DNA from: JADLGL01 sp963667605
GTDB lineage: Bacteria > Pseudomonadota > Alphaproteobacteria > Rhizobiales > Kaistiaceae
DNA: 64,000 bases
Assembly (NCBI GenBank): GCA_963667605.2
Contig: CAXXUZ010000003.1
Span: 1,860,001-1,924,000, forward strand
Direction of reading: 5' to 3'
Numbering within the stretch: the stretch's first letter is position 1; every line of letters begins with the position of its first letter. Shown here one piece after another: positions 26,030-36,160 of the stretch. The translations under genes and the position numbers were made by a program. The notes beneath the pieces are model-generated. The model worked only from the letters and a program-made list of their open reading frames with translations, made no database searches and had not been told where the DNA came from.

Positions 26030-26689
26030 TTATGGATTGGCGTTTAGCTGCTGCTGCTGCTCGATCAATCGCTGACGGGCGGCCTCGGCCCGATCCTGTA
26101 GCTCTTGGTTCAGGTTCTGCTGATCAACGGCCGCTTCCTCGGGAGTAAGGCCTTCCCCGTCAAAGGCAGCGGTGAATCCGACAAGGGTGATCGGTAGGTC
26201 GATCTGCCGGGCCCCGCCTGCTTCTGCGTCCGCCACAACCACACCAACCATCAACTGGCCCCCGGCCTTCATCCGGGCCACGAAATCGTCGCCGACCGTG
26301 GTTTGCGCCATGCAAACATTAGCGTCGCAAAGCAAGTACTCGATTATCGTTGGTTCCTGGTTGTCGATCTGGAGCTGCATGCCTTCAGCCAGGAACAAGC
26401 CCGTGGGATACATCGGGATCAGGACCTGGAAAAGGATATCGGATCCTTGGATGAGGTAGCTCAGCCGCACCTCGGTGACCACCGTGGTGGGGTTGGCGTA
26501 GAGCTGAAAAAGGACGACGCAGCCTTCCTGGCCGTTGACCGGATCGGGGACACAGTATTTGAGCCAACGTGAGAGATCAGCGACGTCCACAGCTTCCTGA
26601 GCTGGTGTGACCGTCGGGCTCACCAGCACGAGGCCAACGGCCGCTAACATCGCGCGCCAATCGAACCATTTTGCCCATCGATTGATCAT
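26030..26689 (-). CDS. Invasion-associated locus B (IalB) family secreted protein
   Basis: A 219-residue exported protein. A signal peptide spans about residues 1-31 (basic start, AAVGLVLVSPTVTPAQ). The IalB domain follows, with WLKYCVPDPVNGQEGCVVLFQL, VLIPMYPTGLFLAEGMQLQID, CDANVCMAQTTVGDDFVARMKAG and the terminal PITLVGFTAAFDG. Four cysteines could form two disulfides. The last 35 residues are a Gln/Glu-rich helical tail. The family is named after a Bartonella protein linked to erythrocyte entry, but it is widespread in free-living alphaproteobacteria, so invasion is not implied. Confidence 0.88.
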   Translation of the reverse strand: MINRWAKWFDWRAMLAAVGLVLVSPTVTPAQEAVDVADLSRWLKYCVPDPVNGQEGCVVLFQLYANPTTVVTEVRLSYLIQGSDILFQVLIPMYPTGLFLAEGMQLQIDNQEPTIIEYLLCDANVCMAQTTVGDDFVARMKAGGQLMVGVVVADAEAGGARQIDLPITLVGFTAAFDGEGLTPEEAAVDQQNLNQELQDRAEAARQRLIEQQQQLNANP

Positions 26690-26850
26690 AAACAGAGACC
26701 CCTTGGAACGTGGTTATTCCCGATTCATCGGTGCAATCGGCACCGGTCGGCGGGACTATTTTCATCACCGGAGAATGCGGCGACATCTTGGTGGCGTAGC
26801 GGTTCCTGCTTAATGCCAAATCGGGACGAGTTCCAGGAAATTTGCGCCTA

Positions 26851-29800
26851 TCAGGCTGCCGCCTTGTCGCCTTGGCGGGCCAACCGAGCCAGCTGGGCAA
26901 GCAAAACCGCCGATCCTGAAAGGCGTTGTTCCAAGTCGGCCCAGTCGCGGATAAGTACAATCTTCTGATCGGGGCGGATCTTTGCCAGACTGCCTTGCTC
27001 GCCAATCCAAGCCACCAACCCGGCCGGATCAGGGAAGGTGTTGTCGCGGAGTGTGATGACAGCGCCGCGTGGGCCAGAATCGATCTTTTCGACGTTTGCC
27101 TGACGGCACGAGGCTTTGATCACTAGGATTTTCAGCAGGTGCTCAACTTCGATCGGAAGTGCCCCAAAACGGTCTATCAGCTCGATGCCGAACGCGTCGA
27201 TCTCTTCGCGTTGATCCAATTCGGCCAAGCGCCGATAAAGGGTCATTCGAAGCTGCAAATCCGGAACGTAGCGTTCTGGAATCATCACCGGTGTACCGAT
27301 GGTAATCTGCGGTGACCAGCGTCCGTCTGGGGCTTCGTCGTCACCCTCTCGAAGCGCGGAGACTGCCTCCTCCAACATCTGTTGGTAGAGCTCAAAGCCC
27401 ACTTCCTTGATGTGACCGGACTGCTCCTCACCGAGGAGATTGCCGGCACCGCGATGGTCGAGATCGTGGCTGGCAAGCTGAAATCCGGCTCCCAATGAAT
27501 CGAGCGATTGCAGGACTTTCAGCCGACGCTCGGCGCCGGCGGGGATCGTCCGGTCAGCAGGAACGGTGAATAGGGCGTAGGCTCGGTTCTTCGAGCGCCC
27601 GACGCGACCGCGCAGCTGGTAAAGCTGAGCTAGTCCGAACATGTCGGCGCGGTGGACGACCAGAGTGTTCGCGGTAGGGATGTCGAGACCCGACTCCACG
27701 ATCGTGGTGGAGAGAAGCACATTGTAAGCGCCGTCGTAGAAGGCGCTCATCGTGGCGTCGAGTTGACTCGGCGGCATCTGGCCGTGGGCCACAGCTACTC
27801 GGACTTCCGGCACTTGCTTTTCAAGGAAGGCCTTGGCCTCATCGAGGTCGGAAATCCGAGGACAAACATAGAAGGACTTGCCTCCACGATATCGCTCCCG
27901 CAAGAGCGCCTCGCGAACGACAAGGGGATCGAAGGGGGAGACAAAAGTCCGCACGGCCAGACGGTCGATCGGCGGCGTCGTGATCATCGACAATTCACGC
28001 ATGCCGGTGAGCGCCAATTGCAATGTCCGCGGGATCGGCGTCGCCGATAGAGCGAGGGCATGAACATCGGCGCGAAGTTCCTTCATTCGCTCCTTATGCT
28101 TCACACCAAAATGCTGCTCCTCGTCGATGATCAGTAGACCTAGCTCCTTGAATTTGATGTTCTTTCCGAGCAGCACGTGGGTACCAATTACGATGTCGAC
28201 CGATCCGTCGGCGATTCCGGTTTTCACTGCCTCCAGCTCCGCTGCCGAAACCAGGCGCGAGGCATGTCCGATCCGCACCGGAAATTGGGCAAAGCGCTCG
28301 GCAAATGTTTTTGCATGCTGCCGCGCGAGCAGCGTCGTCGGCACCACGATCGCCACCTGACGTCCGCCGAAGGCGGCGATGAAAGCCGCCCGCAATGCGA
28401 TCTCGGTTTTGCCGAAGCCGACATCACCGCAAATCAGACGATCCATCGGGCGGCCCGAGCCTAGATCGTCGACCACCGCTTCGATAGCCGCCAACTGGTC
28501 TTCGGTCTCCTCGTAGGGAAACCGAGCCGAGAACTCCTCATAAATTCCCTCCGGCGGTGTCAGCACCGGTGCCTTTCGCAGCGTTCTGGCGGCGGCGATC
28601 TTGATCAGCTGATCCGCCATTTCGTGGATCCGCTTCTTCATCCTCGCTCGGCGGGATTGCCAGGCGACGCCGCCAAGCTTGTCGAGCGCGGCGCCAGCCT
28701 CTTCGGATCCGTAGCGCGACAGCAGATCGATATTCTCGACCGGGAGATACAACCGGTCGCCGCCGGCATAGTGTAGTTCCAGGCAGGCATGCGGGGCGCC
28801 GGCGGCTTCGATCGTGGCCAGACCGACAAAGCGGCCGATACCGTGGTCGACATGGACGACGAGATCGCCCTCGGCCAAGCTGGTGATCTCGCGCAGATAG
28901 TCCGATCCCCTCGCCTTTCGCCGCGGCCTCACCAACCGATCGCCGAGCACGTCCTGCTCGCCGATGATGGCGATGTCCTGAGTCACGAAGCCTGTTTCCA
29001 GGGGCAGAGTGGTCAAGCCGAGCGTGCCCTTAGGCAGGGCCATGAGCTCGGGCCAGTCGGCCGCCATTCGTTGCCGGGTGACGCCGTGATCGGCTAGGAC
29101 TTGGCTCATACGGTCGCGTGACCCGTCGCTCCAGCAAGCAACAGCAACGCTCTTGCCAGCTTCGGTCAAGGCGCTTGTGTGATCGATCAGGGCCTCGAAG
29201 ACATTGGTCCCCTCGGTGCTTCGCTCCGCAGCGAATGACCGCCCGTGACGGCCGCCGATATCAATCATGTCCGCTCCGGCGGTAACGAAGGGAGACAGTG
29301 TCACCCGTGGCTGCCGCTCCAGCTGGCTTTGCCATTCCTCTTCAGCGAGATAGAGCAGATCCGGCGGCAGCGGCTTATAGGGGATTTGGGCTGCCCCGGT
29401 CTGATTTAGTGCCTCAAACCTTGCGTGGTAGTGGTCCTCGATTTCCGCCTGCCGTTCCGTTGTGGCTTCCGCAGATAGATGATCGACGATGAGCGGTGCG
29501 TTGCCGATGAGGTCGAAAACTGTGTCCATCTTCTCGGCGAAGAGCGGCGACCAATGTTCAATACCCGGCATGCGGCGCCCGTCGGTGACCGTTTGATAGA
29601 GACGGTCGGAGCTATCGGCGGTGCCGAACAACCGGACGTAGCGCAAGCGAAAGCGAGAGATCGCGGATTCGTCGATCACCAACTCGCTGGTCGCCACCAA
29701 ATCGAATCTCGGCTGCTGTGCGACGGTGCGCTGGGTTTCGGGATCGAAACGGCGTATTGATTCCAGCGTGTCGCCGAAGAAATCGAGCCGCAGCGGGCTC

Positions 29801-30357
29801 GGCTGCCCGGCAGGGAAGATATCGATAATCCCGCCGCGAACGGCGTATTCGCCGGCCTCGCGGACGGTCGATGATCGAAAGAAGCCATGGGCTTCCAGCC
29901 AATGGACGATGCGATCCATCTCGATGCGATTGCCGCTGGCGAGCGGCATCGATCCGGCTACGACTGTCTCTCGTGACGGCACCCGCTGCAGCGCGGCGTT
30001 GACCGAGGCGATGACCACGGTCGGCATAGCCGGCTCCGTGGGCGCAACCAGCCGCGCCAGCGTCGCCATCCGTCGTGCGACAATCGCCTGATGTGGCGAA
30101 ACGCGGTCATAGGGCATGCAATCCCAGGCCGGCAAAAGCAGAATGTCGATATTCGGCGCGAAGAAACGGATTGCGGTTTGAAGCTCCACGGCGCGATTGC
30201 CGTCGCGGGCGAGTACGGTGATGCGCGGAATGCCCCTGGCGCTCGCCATCACCGTGAGATCGGCGATAACTTTGGCGTCGAAACCATCCGGCACCCCTGC
30301 CAACCGAGTCAATTGTCGCGAAAAAATATTATTAAGATCAATATGTTGCGATGACAT
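26851..30357 (-). CDS. mfd: Transcription-repair coupling factor Mfd
   Basis: Mfd pushes stalled RNA polymerase off DNA lesions and recruits UvrA. The 1168-residue protein carries the UvrB-like N-terminal module, the RNA-polymerase interaction domain (about 500-580, EGDLVVHVDHGIGRFVGL), the RecG-like translocase (Walker A GDVGFGKTEIALRAAFIA, DEEQ box LLIIDEEQHFG, SAT-type LALSATPIPRTLQ, and LLSTTIVESGLDIP), and the C-terminal TRCF domain. The start MSSQHIDLNN is used because a further upstream extension has no family similarity and is spurious basic sequence. It is divergent from recG. Confidence 0.97.
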   Translation of the reverse strand: MSSQHIDLNNIFSRQLTRLAGVPDGFDAKVIADLTVMASARGIPRITVLARDGNRAVELQTAIRFFAPNIDILLLPAWDCMPYDRVSPHQAIVARRMATLARLVAPTEPAMPTVVIASVNAALQRVPSRETVVAGSMPLASGNRIEMDRIVHWLEAHGFFRSSTVREAGEYAVRGGIIDIFPAGQPSPLRLDFFGDTLESIRRFDPETQRTVAQQPRFDLVATSELVIDESAISRFRLRYVRLFGTADSSDRLYQTVTDGRRMPGIEHWSPLFAEKMDTVFDLIGNAPLIVDHLSAEATTERQAEIEDHYHARFEALNQTGAAQIPYKPLPPDLLYLAEEEWQSQLERQPRVTLSPFVTAGADMIDIGGRHGRSFAAERSTEGTNVFEALIDHTSALTEAGKSVAVACWSDGSRDRMSQVLADHGVTRQRMAADWPELMALPKGTLGLTTLPLETGFVTQDIAIIGEQDVLGDRLVRPRRKARGSDYLREITSLAEGDLVVHVDHGIGRFVGLATIEAAGAPHACLELHYAGGDRLYLPVENIDLLSRYGSEEAGAALDKLGGVAWQSRRARMKKRIHEMADQLIKIAAARTLRKAPVLTPPEGIYEEFSARFPYEETEDQLAAIEAVVDDLGSGRPMDRLICGDVGFGKTEIALRAAFIAAFGGRQVAIVVPTTLLARQHAKTFAERFAQFPVRIGHASRLVSAAELEAVKTGIADGSVDIVIGTHVLLGKNIKFKELGLLIIDEEQHFGVKHKERMKELRADVHALALSATPIPRTLQLALTGMRELSMITTPPIDRLAVRTFVSPFDPLVVREALLRERYRGGKSFYVCPRISDLDEAKAFLEKQVPEVRVAVAHGQMPPSQLDATMSAFYDGAYNVLLSTTIVESGLDIPTANTLVVHRADMFGLAQLYQLRGRVGRSKNRAYALFTVPADRTIPAGAERRLKVLQSLDSLGAGFQLASHDLDHRGAGNLLGEEQSGHIKEVGFELYQQMLEEAVSALREGDDEAPDGRWSPQITIGTPVMIPERYVPDLQLRMTLYRRLAELDQREEIDAFGIELIDRFGALPIEVEHLLKILVIKASCRQANVEKIDSGPRGAVITLRDNTFPDPAGLVAWIGEQGSLAKIRPDQKIVLIRDWADLEQRLSGSAVLLAQLARLARQGDKAAA

Positions 30358-30756
30358 GTACCGTAATTGGTTTAGCGATTGAGCCGATCGATTCGACGGG
30401 CTCCAATGGTTGCCGTGGCGTCGATGGGTTAGCAGAGGTTCGGCTTGCTCAACAGGCCTTGGGACCGGTTTGAAATTGGGTGCGTTGCGAGCCAAAGGAT
30501 CATGTGAAAATTGGGATGCCTCTGACAACAATACCAGAGGCTCAAATGGAAGAGTTTTCTGCTTTGATCGGCGCCTTTGCCGCTCTAGTTGCGGCAGTGG
30601 CGGCACTTCTCGTCGCCGCCGGCAATGGAAAAAATGGACGCGACTTCGCCTCAATCGCGCGCACTCGTTTCAGCGCGCCATACAAGTGTCTGCTGGTCAG
30701 ATTGGGCCGAATGGCTTCTTTGTTAAGGTCAAGCTCCTGGCGAAACGAAATTGACA
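30358..30756. other. Gap between mfd and recG with a small hydrophobic reading frame
   Basis: A 399-base divergent intergenic region that must hold the promoters of mfd and recG. In many alphaproteobacteria sdhE sits here; I do not see it. A plus-strand frame from ATG 30546 begins MEEFSALIGAFAALVAAVAALL, a likely membrane helix, with AGAGG 5 bases before the ATG. That frame stays open into recG in another phase, so the C-terminal part is probably an accident. I give it no gene call. Confidence 0.35.
30518..30541 (+). promoter_or_regulatory. Hairpin covering the ribosome site of a small frame
   Basis: gcctctg-acaacaatac-cagaggc is a perfect 7-base stem with a 10-base loop, ending 4 bases before ATG 30546. 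The 3' arm contains the AGAGG that would be the Shine-Dalgarno. It could be a leader element for the small frame or for recG 200 bases downstream. No T-run follows, so it is not a terminator. Confidence 0.3.
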
Positions 30757-32898
30757 ATGCGCCCATCGATCCTCAATCCGCTGTTTGCCGAGGTCACCAA
30801 ACTCGAGGCGGTTGGCCCCAAGATCGCCGGGCTCTTAGGTCGGTTGCTAACCAACAGCGATCAGCCGCCGCGCGTGGTCGATCTCCTGCTCCAACTGCCG
30901 GCGGCGCTGATCGACCGCAGCCGGCGAGTGATGATCGCCGAGTCACCCGAAGGCGCGATCGTGACGTTGAAGGTCCGGGTCGATCGGCATCAGCCCGGAC
31001 CACCGCACCGGTCGAAAGTGCCCTATCGCGTTTTCGTTCACGACGACAGCGGCGAGCTTGCCCTTGTCTATTTCCACGCCAACCGGTCCTGGCTCGAGCG
31101 CACTCTACCGGTTGGCAAGATCGTTTATGTCAGCGGTCAGGTCGAATGGTTCAATGGACGACCGCAAATTGTCCATCCCGACTATGTGGTGTCCGAGCAC
31201 GACAAAGGCGAGTTACCGTTGTTTGAGCCGGTCTATCCGCTCACTGGCGGCTTGGCGAAGAAGACGCTGCTGAAGGCTATCGGCGGGGCGATTGCTTCGA
31301 TTCCGCCCCTACCGGAGTGGATACCGGGAGAACGAATGGGTGTGACGCATTGGGAGAGGTTTGGCGCGGCCCTCGACAAGGCCCATCACCCGCAATCGGC
31401 ATCCGATCTAGATCCCACCAGCCCGGCGCGGGCTCGGCTGGCCTATGACGAAGTGTTCGCCGACCAATTGGCGCTGGCGCTGACTCGCGCCCACATGCGG
31501 CGAAGCCCCGGTAAAGTACGGGCCGCGACCCATGAAATCGCCGATCGGCTGCGGGCAAGCCTCCCCTTCTCGCTCACCGCTGATCAAGAGCGGGCGATCG
31601 CCGAGATCAATGGCGATTTGGCCCAGTCGCAGCGGATGCTGCGGTTGCTGCAAGGCGATGTCGGGTCGGGCAAGACTGTCGTTGCATTGATGGCAATGGC
31701 GACCGTTATCGAGGCCGGGAGCCAGGCGGCGCTGATGGCGCCGACCGAGATCCTTGCACGGCAGCATGAGGCGACGATACGGCCCATTGTCGAAGCCGCG
31801 GGGCTCGAAGTCGCGATCTTGACCGGGCGCGAGAGCAAGCGCGATCGTGACCGCGTGGTGACGGCGCTTGCTGAGAACAGCGGATGGACCGGGAAGGATC
31901 TTCTGGGGGAGCGGCGCGGGATCGACATCCTGATCGGCACGCATGCTCTGTTTCAGGAAAGCGTTCGATTCCGTGATCTCGGCCTTGCCGTGATCGATGA
32001 GCAGCACCGTTTTGGGGTTCAGCAGCGGCTCGCGCTCGCTGCCAAGGGTGACGCGACCGATGTACTGGTAATGACGGCGACACCGATCCCGCGATCGCTG
32101 GTGCTCACAAGTTTCGGCGACATGGACGTTTCCCAGTTGCGCGAGAAGCCTCCCGGCCGGAAACCGGTCGAGACCCGGGCGGTGTCAAATGAGCGAGTCG
32201 ATGAGATCGTCTCGCGCCTCGACGAGGCCATCGCCACTGGCGGCAAGGTGTTTTGGGTCTGTCCGTTGGTTGAGGACTCGGAGGAATCGCGGCTGACCTC
32301 GGCGGAATCTCGGGCGGCGATGCTGACAAAAGCACTCAAACTCGAAGTCGGGCTGATTCATGGCCGAATGGCGACCGCCGAAAAGGACCAGGCGATGGAG
32401 CAGTTCCGTAGCGGCGCTACCCCGATCCTTGTCGCCACCACGGTGATAGAGGTCGGGGTCGACGTTCCAGACGCCTCGATCATGGTGATCGAGCACGCCG
32501 AGCGGTTTGGGCTCGCCCAGCTCCACCAACTCCGCGGCCGGGTTGGGCGGGGTGAAGCGGCGGCGACCTGCCTCCTCCTCTATCATCCGCCGATTGGTGA
32601 AACGGCGAAAGCTCGTCTGCGGATGCTTCGCCAGAGCGATGACGGCTTCCGCATCGCCGAAGAAGATTTGCGGCTCCGCGGTGAGGGTGAGATATTGGGA
32701 ACGCGGCAGTCGGGCACGCCCGGCTTCAGGCTGGCCAGCATCGAGCATCATCAACCAATCATCGAGGCAGCCCGCGACGACGCCAGGACTCTGGTGGAGG
32801 CGAATGCCGGCTTAAGCGGCGATCAGGGCGCAGCGGCCCGGGCGCTTCTTTATCTCTTCGGTCGCGACGCCGCGATCAGGTTGCTAAGGGCTGGCTAG
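30757..32898 (+). CDS. recG: ATP-dependent DNA helicase RecG
   Basis: RecG reverses stalled forks and migrates Holliday junctions. The 713-residue protein has the N-terminal wedge/OB domain (about 1-170), then the superfamily 2 motor with motif I GDVGSGKTVVAL, motif II VIDEQHRFGVQQ, motif III MTATPIPRSL, motif V ATTVIEVGVDVP and motif VI QLRGRVGRG. The C-terminal RecG hook (ARTLVEANAGL, ARALLYLFGRD) is present. ATG 30757 is chosen; a TTG two codons upstream is an alternative. It converges with glmS, with only 8 bases between stops. Confidence 0.97.
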   Translation: MRPSILNPLFAEVTKLEAVGPKIAGLLGRLLTNSDQPPRVVDLLLQLPAALIDRSRRVMIAESPEGAIVTLKVRVDRHQPGPPHRSKVPYRVFVHDDSGELALVYFHANRSWLERTLPVGKIVYVSGQVEWFNGRPQIVHPDYVVSEHDKGELPLFEPVYPLTGGLAKKTLLKAIGGAIASIPPLPEWIPGERMGVTHWERFGAALDKAHHPQSASDLDPTSPARARLAYDEVFADQLALALTRAHMRRSPGKVRAATHEIADRLRASLPFSLTADQERAIAEINGDLAQSQRMLRLLQGDVGSGKTVVALMAMATVIEAGSQAALMAPTEILARQHEATIRPIVEAAGLEVAILTGRESKRDRDRVVTALAENSGWTGKDLLGERRGIDILIGTHALFQESVRFRDLGLAVIDEQHRFGVQQRLALAAKGDATDVLVMTATPIPRSLVLTSFGDMDVSQLREKPPGRKPVETRAVSNERVDEIVSRLDEAIATGGKVFWVCPLVEDSEESRLTSAESRAAMLTKALKLEVGLIHGRMATAEKDQAMEQFRSGATPILVATTVIEVGVDVPDASIMVIEHAERFGLAQLHQLRGRVGRGEAAATCLLLYHPPIGETAKARLRMLRQSDDGFRIAEEDLRLRGEGEILGTRQSGTPGFRLASIEHHQPIIEAARDDARTLVEANAGLSGDQGAAARALLYLFGRDAAIRLLRAG

Positions 32899-32906
32899 GC
32901 GCGAGC

Positions 32907-34733
32907 CTATTCGACCGTCACCGATTTGGCGAGATTGCGCGGTTGGTCGACGTCCGTCCCCAGAAAAACGGCGGTGTGATAGGCAAGCAATTGCACCGGA
33001 ACGGCGTAGACCATCGGCGTGATCGTCGCCGCCATTTCCGGCAGAACGATCGTCCCCATTGTGTCCTTGGGCGCCGCGTCGAGTCCCTTCTCGTCGGTGA
33101 TGAGGATGATCCGGCCGCCTCTTGCGGCAACCTCCTGCATATTGGACACCGTCTTGTCGAAGATCCGGTCATAGGGCGCGATCACGATCACCGGGATCTC
33201 TGAATCGACCAGGGCGATGGGGCCATGTTTCAATTCGCCGGCGGCATATCCCTCGGCATGGATGTACGAAATCTCCTTGAGCTTCAATGCGCCCTCCAAG
33301 GCGATCGGGTAGTTGGTGCCGCGCCCGAGATAAAGGACGTGGCTGACGCCGCCGATTTGTGGCGCCAACGCCTCCAGCTGATCCTCGAGTTGGAGCGCCA
33401 CCGCCATCATCCGCGGTACCTCGCTCAAGGCCTGGACCAGATTCTCCTCGTCCGTCTCGGAGAGATTGCCGCGCATCCTTCCTGCCGCCACCGCCAGCGC
33501 CGCTAACACCGCAAGCTGACAGGTGAAGGTCTTGGTCGAGGCGACGCCAATCTCAGGGCCGGCCAATGTTGGCAGGAGAACGTCCGACTCGCGCGCGATC
33601 GTCGACTGATGGACATTGACGACGGCGCCGATGGTCTGTCCCGCCGATTTAGCGTAGCGGAGCGAAGCCAAGGTGTCGGCGGTCTCACCCGATTGCGAGA
33701 TCATGATCGAAGCGCCGCCGGATCTTAGTGGCATTTCGCGGTAGCGGAACTCCGAGGCGATATCGACATCAACCGGAAGGCGCGCCAGCCGTTCGAACCA
33801 ATATTTGGCGACCAGAGCAGCGTAATAGGCGGTGCCGCAGGCGGTGATTGACAGCCGCTCGAGCGAAGCAAAATCGATTGCGTCCGGCTCAGGCAGCGCG
33901 ACCCTGCCGGCTCCGAAATCGAGATAATGAGCCAAAGTGTGACCGACGACTTCCGGCTGCTCGGCAATCTCCTTGGCCATGAAATGGCGGTGATTGCCCT
34001 TGTCGACCAGAAGGCCAGCGGCGGGCGTGGCCACGGTCGGCCGATCGACCTCGGTATTGGTCTCGTCGTAAATCGTCAGCGAATTCCGTGTCAAAACCGC
34101 CCAGTCGCCATCGTCCAAATATTTGACCTGATTAGTGAAGGACGAAAGTGCGATTGCATCCGAGCCGATGAACATTTCGCCATCGCCCATTCCAATTGCT
34201 AGCGGACTGCCGCGCCGGGCGACGATCATCAGATTGTCGTCGCCATCGAACAGGACGGCCAGGGCGAAGGCCCCCTGCAGCTTGGCAAGTGTCGCCTTCA
34301 CCGCACCGAGCGGTGGTCTCCCTTGGTCGAGTTCGACGCTGATGAGATGGGCGATGATCTCGGTATCGGTTTCCGTCGACAAAGTCCGGCCGGCGGATTC
34401 GACTTCCTTCTTCAGCCGGCGAAAATTCTCGATGATGCCGTTGTGGACCAGAGCCACATGTTCGGCGGCGTGCGGGTGCGCATTGCCCTCCGTCGGCGCG
34501 CCATGAGTGGCCCATCGGGTATGGCCGATGCCGGCGTTTCCGGCCAGAGGTTCCATTGCCAGACGCTCAGCCAGGCGAGAGAGCTTACCTTCGGCCCTGC
34601 GGCGATCCAGACGGCCATTGTTTAGTGTGGCAATGCCGGCGGAGTCATAACCGCGATATTCGAGGCGTCGCAACGCATCGAGCAGCCGGGGCGCTACTTT
34701 GCTATTACCAAGAATCCCAACAATTCCGCACAT
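32907..34733 (-). CDS. glmS: Glutamine-fructose-6-phosphate aminotransferase GlmS
   Basis: Makes glucosamine-6-phosphate from fructose-6-phosphate and glutamine, the entry step to peptidoglycan and LPS amino sugars. The 608-residue protein starts MCGIVGILG, so the catalytic Cys2 of the N-terminal nucleophile amidotransferase domain is exposed after Met removal. Key residues follow in LEYRGYDSAG, HTRWATHGAP and HNGIIENF. Two SIS domains come after residue 280, ending with the standard PRNLAKSVTVE. The start is fixed by Cys2. It follows glmU by 92 bases, so both amino-sugar genes are probably cotranscribed. Confidence 0.98.
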   Translation of the reverse strand: MCGIVGILGNSKVAPRLLDALRRLEYRGYDSAGIATLNNGRLDRRRAEGKLSRLAERLAMEPLAGNAGIGHTRWATHGAPTEGNAHPHAAEHVALVHNGIIENFRRLKKEVESAGRTLSTETDTEIIAHLISVELDQGRPPLGAVKATLAKLQGAFALAVLFDGDDNLMIVARRGSPLAIGMGDGEMFIGSDAIALSSFTNQVKYLDDGDWAVLTRNSLTIYDETNTEVDRPTVATPAAGLLVDKGNHRHFMAKEIAEQPEVVGHTLAHYLDFGAGRVALPEPDAIDFASLERLSITACGTAYYAALVAKYWFERLARLPVDVDIASEFRYREMPLRSGGASIMISQSGETADTLASLRYAKSAGQTIGAVVNVHQSTIARESDVLLPTLAGPEIGVASTKTFTCQLAVLAALAVAAGRMRGNLSETDEENLVQALSEVPRMMAVALQLEDQLEALAPQIGGVSHVLYLGRGTNYPIALEGALKLKEISYIHAEGYAAGELKHGPIALVDSEIPVIVIAPYDRIFDKTVSNMQEVAARGGRIILITDEKGLDAAPKDTMGTIVLPEMAATITPMVYAVPVQLLAYHTAVFLGTDVDQPRNLAKSVTVE

Positions 34734-34825
34734 GATGCTTTGCTCTCGTCGCAGCACTACCGGCCGCACTCGGGATTCATCTTACCGGTCCGGTGAACCC
34801 AAATCAGTGCTATGCGGAATTGGTT

Positions 34826-36160
34826 TCAATCCCGTTGGCGCGAGCGGAAGCGTTCCATCCAGCCCGCCTTATTGACTTGGCGACCGCGGGCAACCGCCAG
34901 CGCTCTATCTTCGACGTCTTCGGTAATAACGCTGCCGGAAGCAATATAGGCTTCGTCGCCGATTCTGACCGGGGCGACCAACGCACTGTTGGAGCCGACA
35001 AAAGAGCCGGCGCCGATCTCGGTTCGGTGTTTAGCGCGGCCGTCATAATTGCAGGTAATCGTGCCGGCGCCGATATTGGTGGCGGCGCCGACGGAGGCGT
35101 CACCGATATAGCTGAGATGATTGACCTTGGCGCCGGTTCCGATATCGGCATTCTTGATCTCGCAGAAATTGCCGATCTTTGCATTCTCGCCGATGGCTGT
35201 CCCGGGCCGCAGCCGCGCGAAGGGGCCGATCTGAGCGCCGGAGTGCAAATGAGCGCCGGCGATCTGACAAAAGGCGTTGATCCTGGCGCCGTCGTCGACC
35301 ACTACACCCGGCCCGAAGACCACATTCGGTTCGATCACGACATCGCGGCCGATGATCGTGTCATGGGCAAAATGAACCGTTTCGGGGGCAACCAGAGTTG
35401 CTCCTTGGGCCATTGCCATCTGCCGCCGGCGGTCCTGCCAGATCCGTTCGACAGCGGCGAGATCGGCGCGAATATTGACGCCCCTCACTTCGTCTTCGCC
35501 GGCTTCGACCACAACGGTTAGCAGGCCATCTTCGTTGGCAATCCGGACGGCGTCGGTGAGGTAGTACTCGCCCTTGGCGTTATCGTTGTCGATGCGATCA
35601 AGGATCGACAACAGCCCGCCGCCGCGAAAGCCCATCACCCCGCCATTGCAGAGCCTGATCCGGCGTTCGGATTCGGTCGCGTCCTTTTGTTCGCGGATCG
35701 CTTGGAGCGCTCCATTGTCATCGGTCAACAATCGGCCGTAGCCGGTCGGGTCGGAAGCGCTGAAGCCCAGAACGACCACAACCGCACCATCGGCCAACGC
35801 TTTCCGCATGCGTGCCAGAGTGTCGACAGTGATCAGCGGCGTGTCACCAAAAAGGACGAGCACATCGTCTGCGGGCGGATTAAACGCCGAGCGGGCGGCG
35901 AGAACAGCGTGAGCGGTGCCAAGCCGCCGGTCCTGAAAGAAAGTCTCACCGGCCGCCGCTGCGACAAGCCCTGCCAAATCATCGGCGCCCGGAGCGCTGA
36001 TGACAGCCGTCCGGTTGGCTCCGACCGCTTTCGCGGCCGTTAGCACGTGGCCAAGCATCGGCAAGCCGGCCACTTCGTGCATCACTTTGGAGAGCGATGA
36101 GTTCATCCGCGTCCCCTCGCCGGCCGCAAGGATGACGACCTGGCATGAGCGTGCATTCAT
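34826..36160 (-). CDS. glmU: Bifunctional UDP-GlcNAc pyrophosphorylase / GlcN-1-P acetyltransferase GlmU
   Basis: Catalyses the last two steps to UDP-GlcNAc. The 444-residue protein has an N-terminal nucleotidyltransferase domain (VVILAAGEGTRMNSSLSKVMHEVAG, LFGDTPLI) and a C-terminal left-handed beta helix made of hexapeptide repeats (from VIEPNVVFGPGVVV to VGSNSALVAPVRIGDEAYIASGSVI). The acetyl-CoA and catalytic residues around NFCEIKNADIG, KVNHLSYIGDA and AGTITCNYDG are conserved. Transcribed ahead of glmS in the same direction. Confidence 0.97.
   Translation of the reverse strand: MNARSCQVVILAAGEGTRMNSSLSKVMHEVAGLPMLGHVLTAAKAVGANRTAVISAPGADDLAGLVAAAAGETFFQDRRLGTAHAVLAARSAFNPPADDVLVLFGDTPLITVDTLARMRKALADGAVVVVLGFSASDPTGYGRLLTDDNGALQAIREQKDATESERRIRLCNGGVMGFRGGGLLSILDRIDNDNAKGEYYLTDAVRIANEDGLLTVVVEAGEDEVRGVNIRADLAAVERIWQDRRRQMAMAQGATLVAPETVHFAHDTIIGRDVVIEPNVVFGPGVVVDDGARINAFCQIAGAHLHSGAQIGPFARLRPGTAIGENAKIGNFCEIKNADIGTGAKVNHLSYIGDASVGAATNIGAGTITCNYDGRAKHRTEIGAGSFVGSNSALVAPVRIGDEAYIASGSVITEDVEDRALAVARGRQVNKAGWMERFRSRQRD

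Noticed and set aside
26851..30654. Extended N-terminus for Mfd
   Set aside because: The extra 99 residues are basic, low-similarity sequence; the normal Mfd start is MSSQHIDLNN at 30357.
30480..31226. Long plus-strand frame upstream of and overlapping recG
   Set aside because: Most of it is the out-of-phase shadow of recG; only the first few dozen codons from 30546 look protein-like, and these are handled as a low-confidence observation.
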